This document shows positions 57,696 to 64,000 of a DNA stretch of 64,000 nucleotides, in pieces. Both the position numbers and the translations under genes were made by a program. The DNA comes from Thalassospira sp. HF15 (GTDB lineage: Bacteria; Pseudomonadota; Alphaproteobacteria; Rhodospirillales; Thalassospiraceae): positions 496,001 to 560,000 of the forward strand of contig NZ_JAAVKI010000003.1 of the NCBI RefSeq assembly GCF_011806525.1. The letters are read 5' to 3'. Under the pieces are notes generated by a model. The model saw only the letters and a list, made by a program, of their open reading frames with translations, had not been told where the DNA came from and searched no databases. How positions within the stretch are numbered: the stretch's first letter is position 1; every line of letters begins with the position of its first letter.

Positions 57696-58259
57696 TTAAT
57701 ACAGCGGAAAGGCCGTATTGATATTTCCCGCATTTGCCCCGTGACTAAGCGTTGCAAAGGCGATGTAAAAACCTGTCTCTGACGATGAACCAACGCAATA
57801 CCCCTCCGCCGGTCCGCCGCCCGGTCGATTGAGCCCGCACGATGCCCAATGCGGCGCGCCCGCTGGACACGCCACAGGATTGTCAAAGGCATGAAGGATG
57901 GATTTTTCAACCTCGGCCTGACTGCAACTGTCTGGAAACATCGTGGAAAACTTCGACGGATTGGCGCCATGGGGGTTCACCAGCGTCACAGTCGCACCAA
58001 AGACGCCACTGGCATTGGGTTCTTGCGTGATTTTGACATCGGCAACACTGGCCGGATTGATGCCACCCGGGCGGGAATGAAATCCCTTGGCCCGGTTGCC
58101 ATCGACCTCACCGCAAAAAACATGATCGATATTGATCGGTGGTGTGGTCGCACTCCAATGCGGCTTGGCCGGACAAACCACCTGTGCCTGCACAGACGCA
58201 TTGCCCAGCAAAACCGCCCCGGCGACAAGCACAAAGCAAAACCTCAGAAGTCCAATCAT
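57696..58259 (-). CDS. secreted EndoU-domain nuclease
   Basis: 187 aa from the ATG at 58259 (AAGGAGG seven bases upstream). A Sec signal peptide covers residues 1-26 (cleavage near VQA-QV). The EndoU fold is shown by INIDHVFCGEVDGNRAKGFHSRPGG (His46 and His61), FSTMFPDSCSQAEVEKSI, and the ending INTAFPLY. In this family the two His plus a Ser/Thr/Lys cut RNA. Six cysteines remain in the mature part, which fits disulfides outside the cytoplasm. Most bacterial EndoU domains sit at the end of large polymorphic toxins; here the domain stands alone behind a signal peptide. Confidence 0.85.
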   Translation of the reverse strand: MIGLLRFCFVLVAGAVLLGNASVQAQVVCPAKPHWSATTPPINIDHVFCGEVDGNRAKGFHSRPGGINPASVADVKITQEPNASGVFGATVTLVNPHGANPSKFSTMFPDSCSQAEVEKSILHAFDNPVACPAGAPHWASCGLNRPGGGPAEGYCVGSSSETGFYIAFATLSHGANAGNINTAFPLY

Positions 58260-58301
58260 GCGTAGCCTCCTTTGCCGCGTACCGCCGATCACGGGCACTG
58301 C

Positions 58302-59678
58302 TCAAAGCTGCGAAAACTCAAGTCCGATCCGAAGGGCCAGCACACTGGCTGGTTCAAAGCGCATCGGCACCCCGCCAAGCTTGCCGCCATGCCACTGCGC
58401 CTTGGTCAGGACAAACGCGCCAAGCGGCAGCTCATGACTGCCCCGGAAATTGACCAGTGCGCGGATTTCCTTGGGCTTTCTGATCGCCTCATCGCGCCAC
58501 AGGCAGTGATAGGCAAACAACGGCGTCCCTGACCGGCGATCCAGGAAGACAAACGGCACTTCATATTGGCCCCAGCGCGCATAATACAGGCTTTCCATGC
58601 CCACAGCAGAGGTCAGAAACTGCGTCTGGATCGCGGTTTCGGCCAATCGCGTAATTGTTGCGCTATCGGATGCCCGCCCGCCAATCAAACCGGTGCGAAG
58701 CCCCGGATGAATCAGATGGACCTTGAACGCGACCGCGCGCTGAAACGGTTTGGCATCCTGATCAACCCGTTCAAGACGGCGCACAAGCCACGCACTTTCA
58801 AGATATTCAAGATACCGTCTGAGCGTATTCTTGGCGAGATCAAGCTCGCGCGCCAGCGTCTCTATCGAAAATTCCGAGCCGGTATTATAGGCCAAAAGCG
58901 CGAATAACCGATGCAAGTCCGACGGGCTTGAAATGCCATGCAGGCCCGGCAGATCCGAATGCAGCGAGCGATGAATGGCCCCGGCTTCGCCGTTGGCATC
59001 GTGGAAGCCGCCTTCATTGATGTAATTTTCAAACAGGTCGTTCAGCTCAACCAGCCCGTCTGGCACATCGGCGGTATAACGGCTGACATTGGGGGTTTCG
59101 GGCAAGACATCACTGGGCGCGATGCCCTTTTGCTCAAGATATTCGGCAAAGCTGAAGGGTGGTAAAAACAGGCTTTGGATATATTCCGCATTGTCGCCCG
59201 CAGGCGCCAGCGCACTGACCGCCACCACACGCAACATCGGATCAGACGCAAGCAGTTTGACAAGGCTTGCCTCCCAGTCGCGCTGATAGGACACCTCATC
59301 GATAAACAGCCACAGCGGATGATCGGCCGAAATACCCCGCATGGAGCGCAGCAATTTCGGCAGACGCGGCAGGTCTATTTCCAGAAACAGCGGATGTTCA
59401 AGTGACACATAGCAAACATGGCGACGCGGCGTGTCGGCATTCAAAAGCTCGGCCACCGCCTGACGCATCATCACGGTCTTGCCGACCCCGCGCGGACCGG
59501 TCAGAACCAGCGCCTTTTGGCCATCATTCTTTTCAATCGCGCCCCAGAACCGCTTGAAAAACGCCCGCTGCGGCAGGCCTTGCACCTGATCATCGGTCAC
59601 ACCATCCCACCACGGGTTATCAAGCATCAATCGATGCAGAAAATCCTGTTCCCCGGGATGTTCGATCATGGTCGCCAT
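58302..59678 (-). CDS. AAA+ ATPase with DUF4143-type C-terminus
   Basis: 458 aa. Walker A is GPRGVGKT (61-68) and Walker B is LWLFIDEVS (122-130) in an AAA_14-type domain. The C-terminal half (about 270-450) resembles DUF4143, which contains a wing-like region (ETLARELDLAKNTLRRYLEYLESAWLVRRL). The family is common in prokaryotes and its role is unclear. It lies 42 bases upstream of the EndoU gene in the same direction. Confidence 0.83.
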   Translation of the reverse strand: MATMIEHPGEQDFLHRLMLDNPWWDGVTDDQVQGLPQRAFFKRFWGAIEKNDGQKALVLTGPRGVGKTVMMRQAVAELLNADTPRRHVCYVSLEHPLFLEIDLPRLPKLLRSMRGISADHPLWLFIDEVSYQRDWEASLVKLLASDPMLRVVAVSALAPAGDNAEYIQSLFLPPFSFAEYLEQKGIAPSDVLPETPNVSRYTADVPDGLVELNDLFENYINEGGFHDANGEAGAIHRSLHSDLPGLHGISSPSDLHRLFALLAYNTGSEFSIETLARELDLAKNTLRRYLEYLESAWLVRRLERVDQDAKPFQRAVAFKVHLIHPGLRTGLIGGRASDSATITRLAETAIQTQFLTSAVGMESLYYARWGQYEVPFVFLDRRSGTPLFAYHCLWRDEAIRKPKEIRALVNFRGSHELPLGAFVLTKAQWHGGKLGGVPMRFEPASVLALRIGLEFSQL

Positions 59679-59811
59679 ATGATGTTCCCCAAAACGCTGC
59701 CAGCCCTATATCCCACTATATGGGCAATTTTCCCGACTTTGCCGGGAAAACCTTTAAATTAGGTATAGTGATAAACGCTATTTGGGAGTTTTTCTGCAAA
59801 GAACTGCAAAC

Positions 59812-59851
59812 AAACAGAAAAACCGGACCTCACCCGTCTGGCAAGGTCCGG
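59812..59851 (-). terminator. terminator of the alpha/beta hydrolase gene
   Basis: A perfect 8-bp stem CCGGACCT / AGGTCCGG is followed by TTTTTCTG on the minus strand. Confidence 0.7.
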
Positions 59852-59876
59852 CATACTGAATTTCAATCAAAACCAA

Positions 59877-60731
59877 TCAGGCGTCGCGATGCCGATCCAG
59901 AAAATCAAGGATCAGGGCGGTGATCTCATCAGGCTTGTCTTCAAGGGCAAAATGCGCCGCCCCCTCAACAAAGGTCAGCTCGGAGCCCGGAATGTCACCC
60001 TGCAGGCGCTCTGCCCAGTCCGGTGTTTGCCAGATATCATCAGCGCCCCAGATCAGCTTGACCGGCTTATTGCCAAGCTCCCCCAATCGGTCGGCAACCT
60101 TCATGGTATGGATCGGATCATAGTGGCGAATTTGATGCTGAAACAGGCTCGCCTGACCAATCGGACCGGAAATGTAGTCCACATAGGCATCAAGAGCGCC
60201 AGCTTCGAACGCCTCGGTGTCCACCACGGCTGAACGTACCCAGTCGCGGAAATGCGCCCGGTGTTCCGCATCCGGCGCCTTTGCCAGCACATCAAGCCCG
60301 GCTGCCATTTGCTGACGCGTGCGCTTTGATGGATAGCTGTCGTAACTGACCGCATCAATCAGCGTGATGCTGCGCGCCAGTTCGGGCCGAAGGACCCCGA
60401 CCTGCTGGGCAACCGCCCCGCCAAAATCATGGCCGACAATATGGGCCGATGTCAGCCCCCAGTGATCCATCAATCCTTCAAGAACGGGCAATTGCCCACT
60501 GATCGAGGTATCAATATCCGGGTCCCACGGGCGCTCCGAAAGCCCATATCCCAGAAGGTCGAACAAATGAACCTTGTATCCGTGGCCAACCAGCTTTTCG
60601 ATGCTGTGACGCCATATCAGGGATGATGACGGCGTACCATGCATCAGAATGACCGGCGTGCCATCGCCATATACGCCATGGGCAATACGGCTATCGTTGA
60701 TCAGGGCATGTCGGGTTGCGACCGGTTTCAT
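59877..60731 (-). CDS. alpha/beta hydrolase with Asp nucleophile (dehalogenase/epoxide-hydrolase-like)
   Basis: About 284 aa from the ATG at 60731, with AAGGAGA upstream. HGTPSSSLIWR (about 31-41) is the oxyanion-hole region. The nucleophile elbow is GHDFGG with Asp102, not Ser, so it belongs to the haloalkane-dehalogenase/epoxide-hydrolase branch. The base is probably His in EGAAHFALEDKPDEI near the end. Where haloalkane dehalogenases carry Trp after the Asp, it has Phe. The substrate is unknown. A divergent LysR gene probably regulates it. Confidence 0.83.
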   Translation of the reverse strand: MKPVATRHALINDSRIAHGVYGDGTPVILMHGTPSSSLIWRHSIEKLVGHGYKVHLFDLLGYGLSERPWDPDIDTSISGQLPVLEGLMDHWGLTSAHIVGHDFGGAVAQQVGVLRPELARSITLIDAVSYDSYPSKRTRQQMAAGLDVLAKAPDAEHRAHFRDWVRSAVVDTEAFEAGALDAYVDYISGPIGQASLFQHQIRHYDPIHTMKVADRLGELGNKPVKLIWGADDIWQTPDWAERLQGDIPGSELTFVEGAAHFALEDKPDEITALILDFLDRHRDA

Positions 60732-60804
60732 CGGCGTCTCCTTGCATCGGTAATTTTGGTGATGAACCGATGATGCGCCGACCTTTGACATGACACAAAT
60801 GAAT

Positions 60805-60823
60805 AGATATCATATTTATATCT
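60805..60823. promoter_or_regulatory. candidate LysR operator between hydrolase and lysR
   Basis: AGATAT-N7-ATATCT is a perfect dyad, nested within a wider CATGACA/TGTCATG pair (60789-60795 and 60829-60835) with nearly the same centre. It lies 37 bases before the LysR ATG. Confidence 0.5.
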
Positions 60824-60859
60824 GAAATTGTCATGCACTGCACATTTAACGAGGCCCCC

Positions 60860-61741
60860 ATGACCCGTCTGGATATCGGAAGCCTGGAGGCACTCTGTGC
60901 CATTGCCGATCATGGTGGCATTACCCGTGCGGCAGACCACCTTGCCCTGTCACAATCGGCGATCTCGCACAAGATCAAGCGCCTTGAAGACGGGCTTGGT
61001 TATGCCATTCTTGATCGCCGGGCGGGCGTATCGAAATTCACGCGCGAAGGTCAGCAATTGCTGGCCTATGGTCGACGGATCCTTGCCATCCACGAAGAAG
61101 CCCTGATCAGCCTTGCACGCAAACCTCTCAAAGGCCGCTTGCGCCTTGGCATGACCGAGGACATGGCCAATAACGGCCTGCCGAAAATCCTGGGCCATTT
61201 CAAAAAGCTTTATCCCGATGTCGCGGTAACCACGACCACCGCCCAAAGCCTGCATATCGCAAGGCAGCTTGAAGATCGCGAAATTGATATTGGCGTGTTT
61301 GATATCTTTGAGCACCTCACACACCCGACAGACATCACGTTGCGCCAGACACCCCTGCACTGGGTAAAGGCCCCGGATTTCGAATTTGACTGGTCAAAAC
61401 CCATCCCGTTTCTGGCCTTTGATCCCGATTGCTTCTATCAGAAATGGGCCATGGAAACCGGTCTGGCGCATGATGCGGGCTTTGAAACCATCCTGACGTG
61501 TGCGAGCAGCAATGCCATCGTCGCAGCCGTTTCATCCGGGCTTGGCGTTGCGCTCATCGGCGATCACTGCCTGACACCCGATATTGACGTCATCACCGAT
61601 AGCTTCCCCCGGCCACCATCCGTCGCCACCGTGATCCGAACATCACGCCAGGCGCACTCAGACGCCGCATCGGCCCTGCAAGCGTGCATCCGTGATGCCT
61701 TCACACCCGCAACACGTCCGGCTGAAAGACGGATCGCCTGA
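60860..61741 (+). CDS. LysR-family regulator divergent from the hydrolase
   Basis: About 293 aa from the ATG at 60860 (MTRLDIGSLEALCAIADHGG). The HTH contains ITRAADHLALSQSAISHKIKRLEDGLGYAILDRR. The effector domain spans about residues 90-290. It is the likely regulator of the divergent alpha/beta hydrolase. An ATG 27 bases earlier is less likely because the HTH would start late. Confidence 0.87.
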   Translation: MTRLDIGSLEALCAIADHGGITRAADHLALSQSAISHKIKRLEDGLGYAILDRRAGVSKFTREGQQLLAYGRRILAIHEEALISLARKPLKGRLRLGMTEDMANNGLPKILGHFKKLYPDVAVTTTTAQSLHIARQLEDREIDIGVFDIFEHLTHPTDITLRQTPLHWVKAPDFEFDWSKPIPFLAFDPDCFYQKWAMETGLAHDAGFETILTCASSNAIVAAVSSGLGVALIGDHCLTPDIDVITDSFPRPPSVATVIRTSRQAHSDAASALQACIRDAFTPATRPAERRIA

Positions 61742-61761
61742 TCATATCGCCGATACGCTCA

Positions 61762-61880
61762 CAAGAAAAAACCGGACTGCCTTGGCAATCCGGTTTGATG
61801 TTTGACGACGGTCCTTCGGGTCAAGGCCCGTGCTAACGCGAGGGGGGATTGGGGTAGCTTATAAAACCGTCGTCAATCTC
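61762..61880 (-). ncRNA. candidate small RNA or structured 3' UTR after pspC
   Basis: On the minus strand an 11-bp stem (61866-61876 with 61802-61812) encloses a GCUA/UAGC hairpin whose loop presents CCCCAAUCCCCCCUC. Below it lies a Rho-independent terminator. The C-rich loop could base-pair with Shine-Dalgarno sequences, as in known anti-SD small RNAs of alphaproteobacteria. It may instead be only the 3' UTR of pspABC. Confidence 0.35.
61763..61796 (-). terminator. terminator at the end of the psp region
   Basis: A perfect 8-bp stem AAACCGGA / TCCGGTTT with an inner TGCC/GGCA stem is followed by TTTTTTC on the minus strand. On the plus strand it also could end the LysR gene. Confidence 0.8.
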
Positions 61881-61903
61881 GATCCGTCAAACCTCTCAAA
61901 GAC

Positions 61904-62491
61904 TTACGCCTTTGGTTCATCTGACTTTTTGTCCTTTTTGTCCTGATCGGCCTTGTCGGCAGCGTCATCCTCTTTCATCTTTTTGAACTCGGATGCCATG
62001 CGGTAATCACCGGATGCGACAAAGCCTTCCATCGAACCGGTGCGCCGTTCCAGATCGTCAAACTGCTCGCGCAGATCTTCCATCCAGCTTTCTTCATAAT
62101 CGACACCGACCGTCGGGCGCGCGTCTGCAGCATTGGCGGCATCCGCAGAATTGTGGTTCTGGCGTGCGGTGCGTCCGGCAGCGGTACTCTGTGCTGCCCC
62201 GCGCGCTTTACCGCGAAGGCTGGCAAACCATTCCGGGTGATGAACATAGGCCCATGCCAGGCCAAACAGCATCACGCCAACCGGGAAGCTGAAAATCAGA
62301 ACCAGAATGAAGGCAATCAGCACACCCTTGCGCGGAATACCAAAGGCTTCTGAAATGCCGCGCGTGGTCCGGCCGATCACGCCGTGGCGTTTGGACCCGT
62401 CCGGGTTCCGCCGGGGGCCACATCCACAGTGTGACCGTTTTTTGTGACTGCGCCCAAAACCGTCACCGGCAGTAGCTTGCTGAGCAGTCAT
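61904..62491 (-). CDS. pspC: phage shock protein C-like
   Basis: About 195 aa from the ATG at 62491, giving a 4-base ATGA overlap with pspB and GGAGG upstream (an ATG at 62506 is alternative). The PspC domain (GVIGRTTRGISEAFGIPRKGVLIAFILVLIFSFPVGVMLFG) has one strong membrane segment. A long charged C-terminal tail (to KSDEPKA) is mostly helical. With PspB it senses envelope stress and controls PspA/PspF. Confidence 0.87.
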   Translation of the reverse strand: MTAQQATAGDGFGRSHKKRSHCGCGPRRNPDGSKRHGVIGRTTRGISEAFGIPRKGVLIAFILVLIFSFPVGVMLFGLAWAYVHHPEWFASLRGKARGAAQSTAAGRTARQNHNSADAANAADARPTVGVDYEESWMEDLREQFDDLERRTGSMEGFVASGDYRMASEFKKMKEDDAADKADQDKKDKKSDEPKA

Positions 62492-62745
62492 ATCCTGTTC
62501 CTCCATTCGGCAACCTCGGCATCTAACAGGCGTTCAAGTGTTTCAACACGCGTCTCGAGTCGCTCTGCCCGTTTTTTCAGACCCGCCATCATTTCTTTTT
62601 CACGGGCCGACTGTTCCGGGCTTTGCGGGCGTTGCTCCGCCTTCATGCGTTTCCAAACCGTGATGTAATGAAACACCACCCAGACCGGGCCGACAACGGC
62701 TATTAAAACGATAAGGGGTACGGCAATCGCCCACATGTTTGACAT
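62488..62745 (-). CDS. pspB: phage shock protein B
   Basis: 85 aa. One N-terminal membrane segment (AVPLIVLIAVVGPVWVVFHYI) is followed by a cytoplasmic coiled coil (AEQRPQSPEQSAREKEMMAGLKKRAERLETRVETLERLL). Length and layout fit PspB, the small membrane partner of PspC. Confidence 0.92.
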   Translation of the reverse strand: MSNMWAIAVPLIVLIAVVGPVWVVFHYITVWKRMKAEQRPQSPEQSAREKEMMAGLKKRAERLETRVETLERLLDAEVAEWRNRI

Positions 62746-62793
62746 CTCGTTCTTTCAAGCAGGCTCACACGTCGAAACACGAAAACCCGTTAC

Positions 62794-63471
62794 TTATTTG
62801 TCTTTCTTCGCGTCGCTCTTCACGCGTGCTTTCAGTTCCTTAAGATCATCCTCGATCCCGAGTTCGGCCTCAAGGTCTTCGAACTGTTCTTCAAGGCTAT
62901 GTCCGCGACCAAGGTCCCAGGAGTCCGCACTTGCTTCAAGTTCGTCAATCCGGCGTTCCATCTGCTCATAGCGCAGAAGCGCTTCGTCGATCTGACCGGA
63001 ATGCAGCTTTTCTTTCATTTTGACACGCTTTTCTGCAGTCTGCATGCGGATTTCAACCGTCCGCTGTTTGGCTTTGGCTTCATTAAGCTTGTTCTGAAGC
63101 TTGTTGAGGTCCTCGTCATATTTGCCAAGGGTCTCTTCAATCACTTCCAGTTCACGCTCAAGCACAAGGCTCTGATCGGCCAGACGACGGCGCGCCATCA
63201 GCGCACCCTTGGCCAGATCATCACGGCCTTTGGAAACGGCAAACTCTGCCTTGGTATCCCATTCGACCTGACCGTCATGAAGTTTTTTAAGCTTGCGCTC
63301 AACTTCCTTCTTGTCGGCAATCGCCTTGACGGCGGCAGAACGAACTTCAACCAGGGTGTCTTCCATTTCCTGGATCATCAACCGCACCATTTTCTCCGGA
63401 TCTTCGGCACGATCCAGAAGCGAGTTGATGTTGGCATTTACGATATCGGACAAACGCGAAAACACGCCCAT
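62794..63471 (-). CDS. pspA: phage shock protein A
   Basis: 225 aa, nearly all coiled coil. The start GVFSRLSDIVNANINSLLDRAEDPEKMVRLMIQEMEDTL is the typical amphipathic and first helical region of PspA. It protects the inner membrane and, when stress is absent, binds PspF and blocks its ATPase. AAGGAG lies just before the ATG. It is the first gene of pspABC. Confidence 0.96.
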   Translation of the reverse strand: MGVFSRLSDIVNANINSLLDRAEDPEKMVRLMIQEMEDTLVEVRSAAVKAIADKKEVERKLKKLHDGQVEWDTKAEFAVSKGRDDLAKGALMARRRLADQSLVLERELEVIEETLGKYDEDLNKLQNKLNEAKAKQRTVEIRMQTAEKRVKMKEKLHSGQIDEALLRYEQMERRIDELEASADSWDLGRGHSLEEQFEDLEAELGIEDDLKELKARVKSDAKKDK

Positions 63472-63523
63472 TGTCTGATCTCCTTAATTAATCGGGGGAC
63501 GCACAAAATTCTGCACTCTCTAT

Positions 63524-63539
63524 TTCAAATGCCGTGCCA
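63524..63539 (-). promoter_or_regulatory. sigma-54-type promoter of pspA
   Basis: The minus strand reads TGGCACG-GCAT-TTGAA, matching TGGCACG-N4-TTGCW except for A in place of C in the -12 GC. It lies 53 bases before the pspA ATG, which suits a promoter activated by the divergent PspF. Confidence 0.7.
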
Positions 63540-63640
63540 GTTTTGACATCCAATAAAATCAATGACTTAGAATTGTCCCTCTTTTCCAATTAACTTTTAT
63601 CGCGACAATTTTGTCGTTTTTCGATAACGTTTTTCGCGAA

Positions 63641-64000
63641 ATGGACAGCTTGCAACCGATATTGGGCGAAGACCCCGTTTTTCTGGCCGCCCTTGAGCAT
63701 GTTTCACGTCTGGCGCCGATTGAACGCCCGTGTCTGGTGATTGGCGAACGCGGCTCGGGCAAGGAACTGATTGCCGCCCGCCTGCACTATCTGTCGCGCC
63801 GCTGGGGTGGCCCACTGGTCAAGGTCAATTGCGCAGCACTTACGGAAAGCCTTCTTGATACCGAACTGTTCGGCCACGAAGCCGGCGCCTTTACAGGCGC
63901 GACCAAACGCCATGTAGGGCGGTTCGAACGTGCGCATGGCGGCACCATCATTCTTGATGAAATCGCCACCGCAAGCCCCGTGGTTCAGGAAAAGCTTCTG
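63641..64000 (+). CDS. pspF: PspF, sigma-54-dependent activator (3' end cut by window)
   Basis: The first 120 codons are present and reach the window end. No receiver or sensor domain precedes the AAA+ domain, as in PspF. Walker A is GERGSGKE (about 35-42), the sigma-54 contact loop GAFTGA is intact near residue 83, and [10 protein letters not shown] is Walker B. Divergent orientation from pspABC is the standard arrangement. The ATG has no clear ribosome-binding site, and the frame is open further upstream, so a TTG or GTT start cannot be excluded. Confidence 0.92.
   Translation, partial: MDSLQPILGEDPVFLAALEHVSRLAPIERPCLVIGERGSGKELIAARLHYLSRRWGGPLVKVNCAALTESLLDTELFGHEAGAFTGATKRHVGRFERAHGGTIILDEIATASPVVQEKLL

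Overview
The window reads as chromosome of a marine, metabolically versatile alphaproteobacterium. The gene set (urtABCDE-ureDABCEFG, bioMNY, a PuuD-type urate oxidase, mesaconyl-CoA hydratase, sdhCDAB order, soluble chemoreceptor, pspF/pspABC) and moderate-to-high G+C fit Rhodospirillales, and Thalassospira is my best guess. That is inference from gene content, not a database result. No rRNA, tRNA, prophage, insertion sequence with a transposase, or CRISPR array was seen.

Layout. (1) 1-4090: methionine gamma-lyase, a divergent TyrR-family regulator with three TyrR-box-like dyads between them, and 3-hydroxybutyrate dehydrogenase. (2) 4100-8890: a small DUF1508/YegP-like protein, a GH16-like lipoprotein, and a LysR gene divergent from the formaldehyde-detoxification pair adhC-fghA. 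(3) 8900-11880: biotin ECF transporter bioYMN, then an SRPBCC/ArsR pair with two copies of a TGCAAC-N6-GTTGCA dyad at its start. (4) 11890-23240: a long minus-strand urea operon set, urtABCDE then ureDABCEFG, behind a sigma-54-type promoter. (5) 23545-31900: three oxidoreductase/hydrolase units with LysR regulators (MBL-fold hydrolase, PuuD, acetylpolyamine-deacetylase-like protein) and a two-gene Aer-like unit (PAS protein plus soluble MCP). (6) 31980-46580: a purine-salvage and catabolism island, uraH-xdhABC-guaD-ABC transporter on the minus strand and puuE-uraD-alc-allA on the plus strand. The two arms are separated by a 263-bp inverted-repeat (MITE/REPIN-like) element. (7) 46584-55920: HAD hydrolase, TPR lipoprotein, ParDE-like toxin-antitoxin, sdhCDAB, an exo/endonuclease-fold protein, and mesaconyl-CoA hydratase with a CitE-like lyase. 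(8) 56100-60860: serine hydrolase, a secreted EndoU-domain protein with a small downstream partner, a DUF4143-type ATPase, and an alpha/beta hydrolase with a divergent LysR. (9) 61750-64000: pspABC with divergent pspF, which is cut by the window end.

How it works together. The window alone encodes a nearly complete route from purines to ammonia and glyoxylate. The BMP-type ABC transporter imports purines or nucleosides, GuaD converts guanine to xanthine, and XdhABC makes urate. PuuD makes 5-hydroxyisourate, UraH and UraD make allantoin, PuuE makes allantoate, Alc makes ureidoglycolate, and AllA releases urea plus glyoxylate. Urease with its Urt transporter takes urea to ammonia. Glyoxylate could enter malyl-CoA-type reactions such as those suggested by the mch/CitE-like pair. 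Sigma-54-type promoters before urtA and possibly puuE suggest nitrogen control.

Most worth a second look: the secreted EndoU nuclease with a candidate immunity gene, the MITE-like element in the uraH leader, a candidate C-rich small RNA after pspC, the TyrR-box array, the GH16-like lipoprotein with an altered catalytic motif, and the split Aer system.
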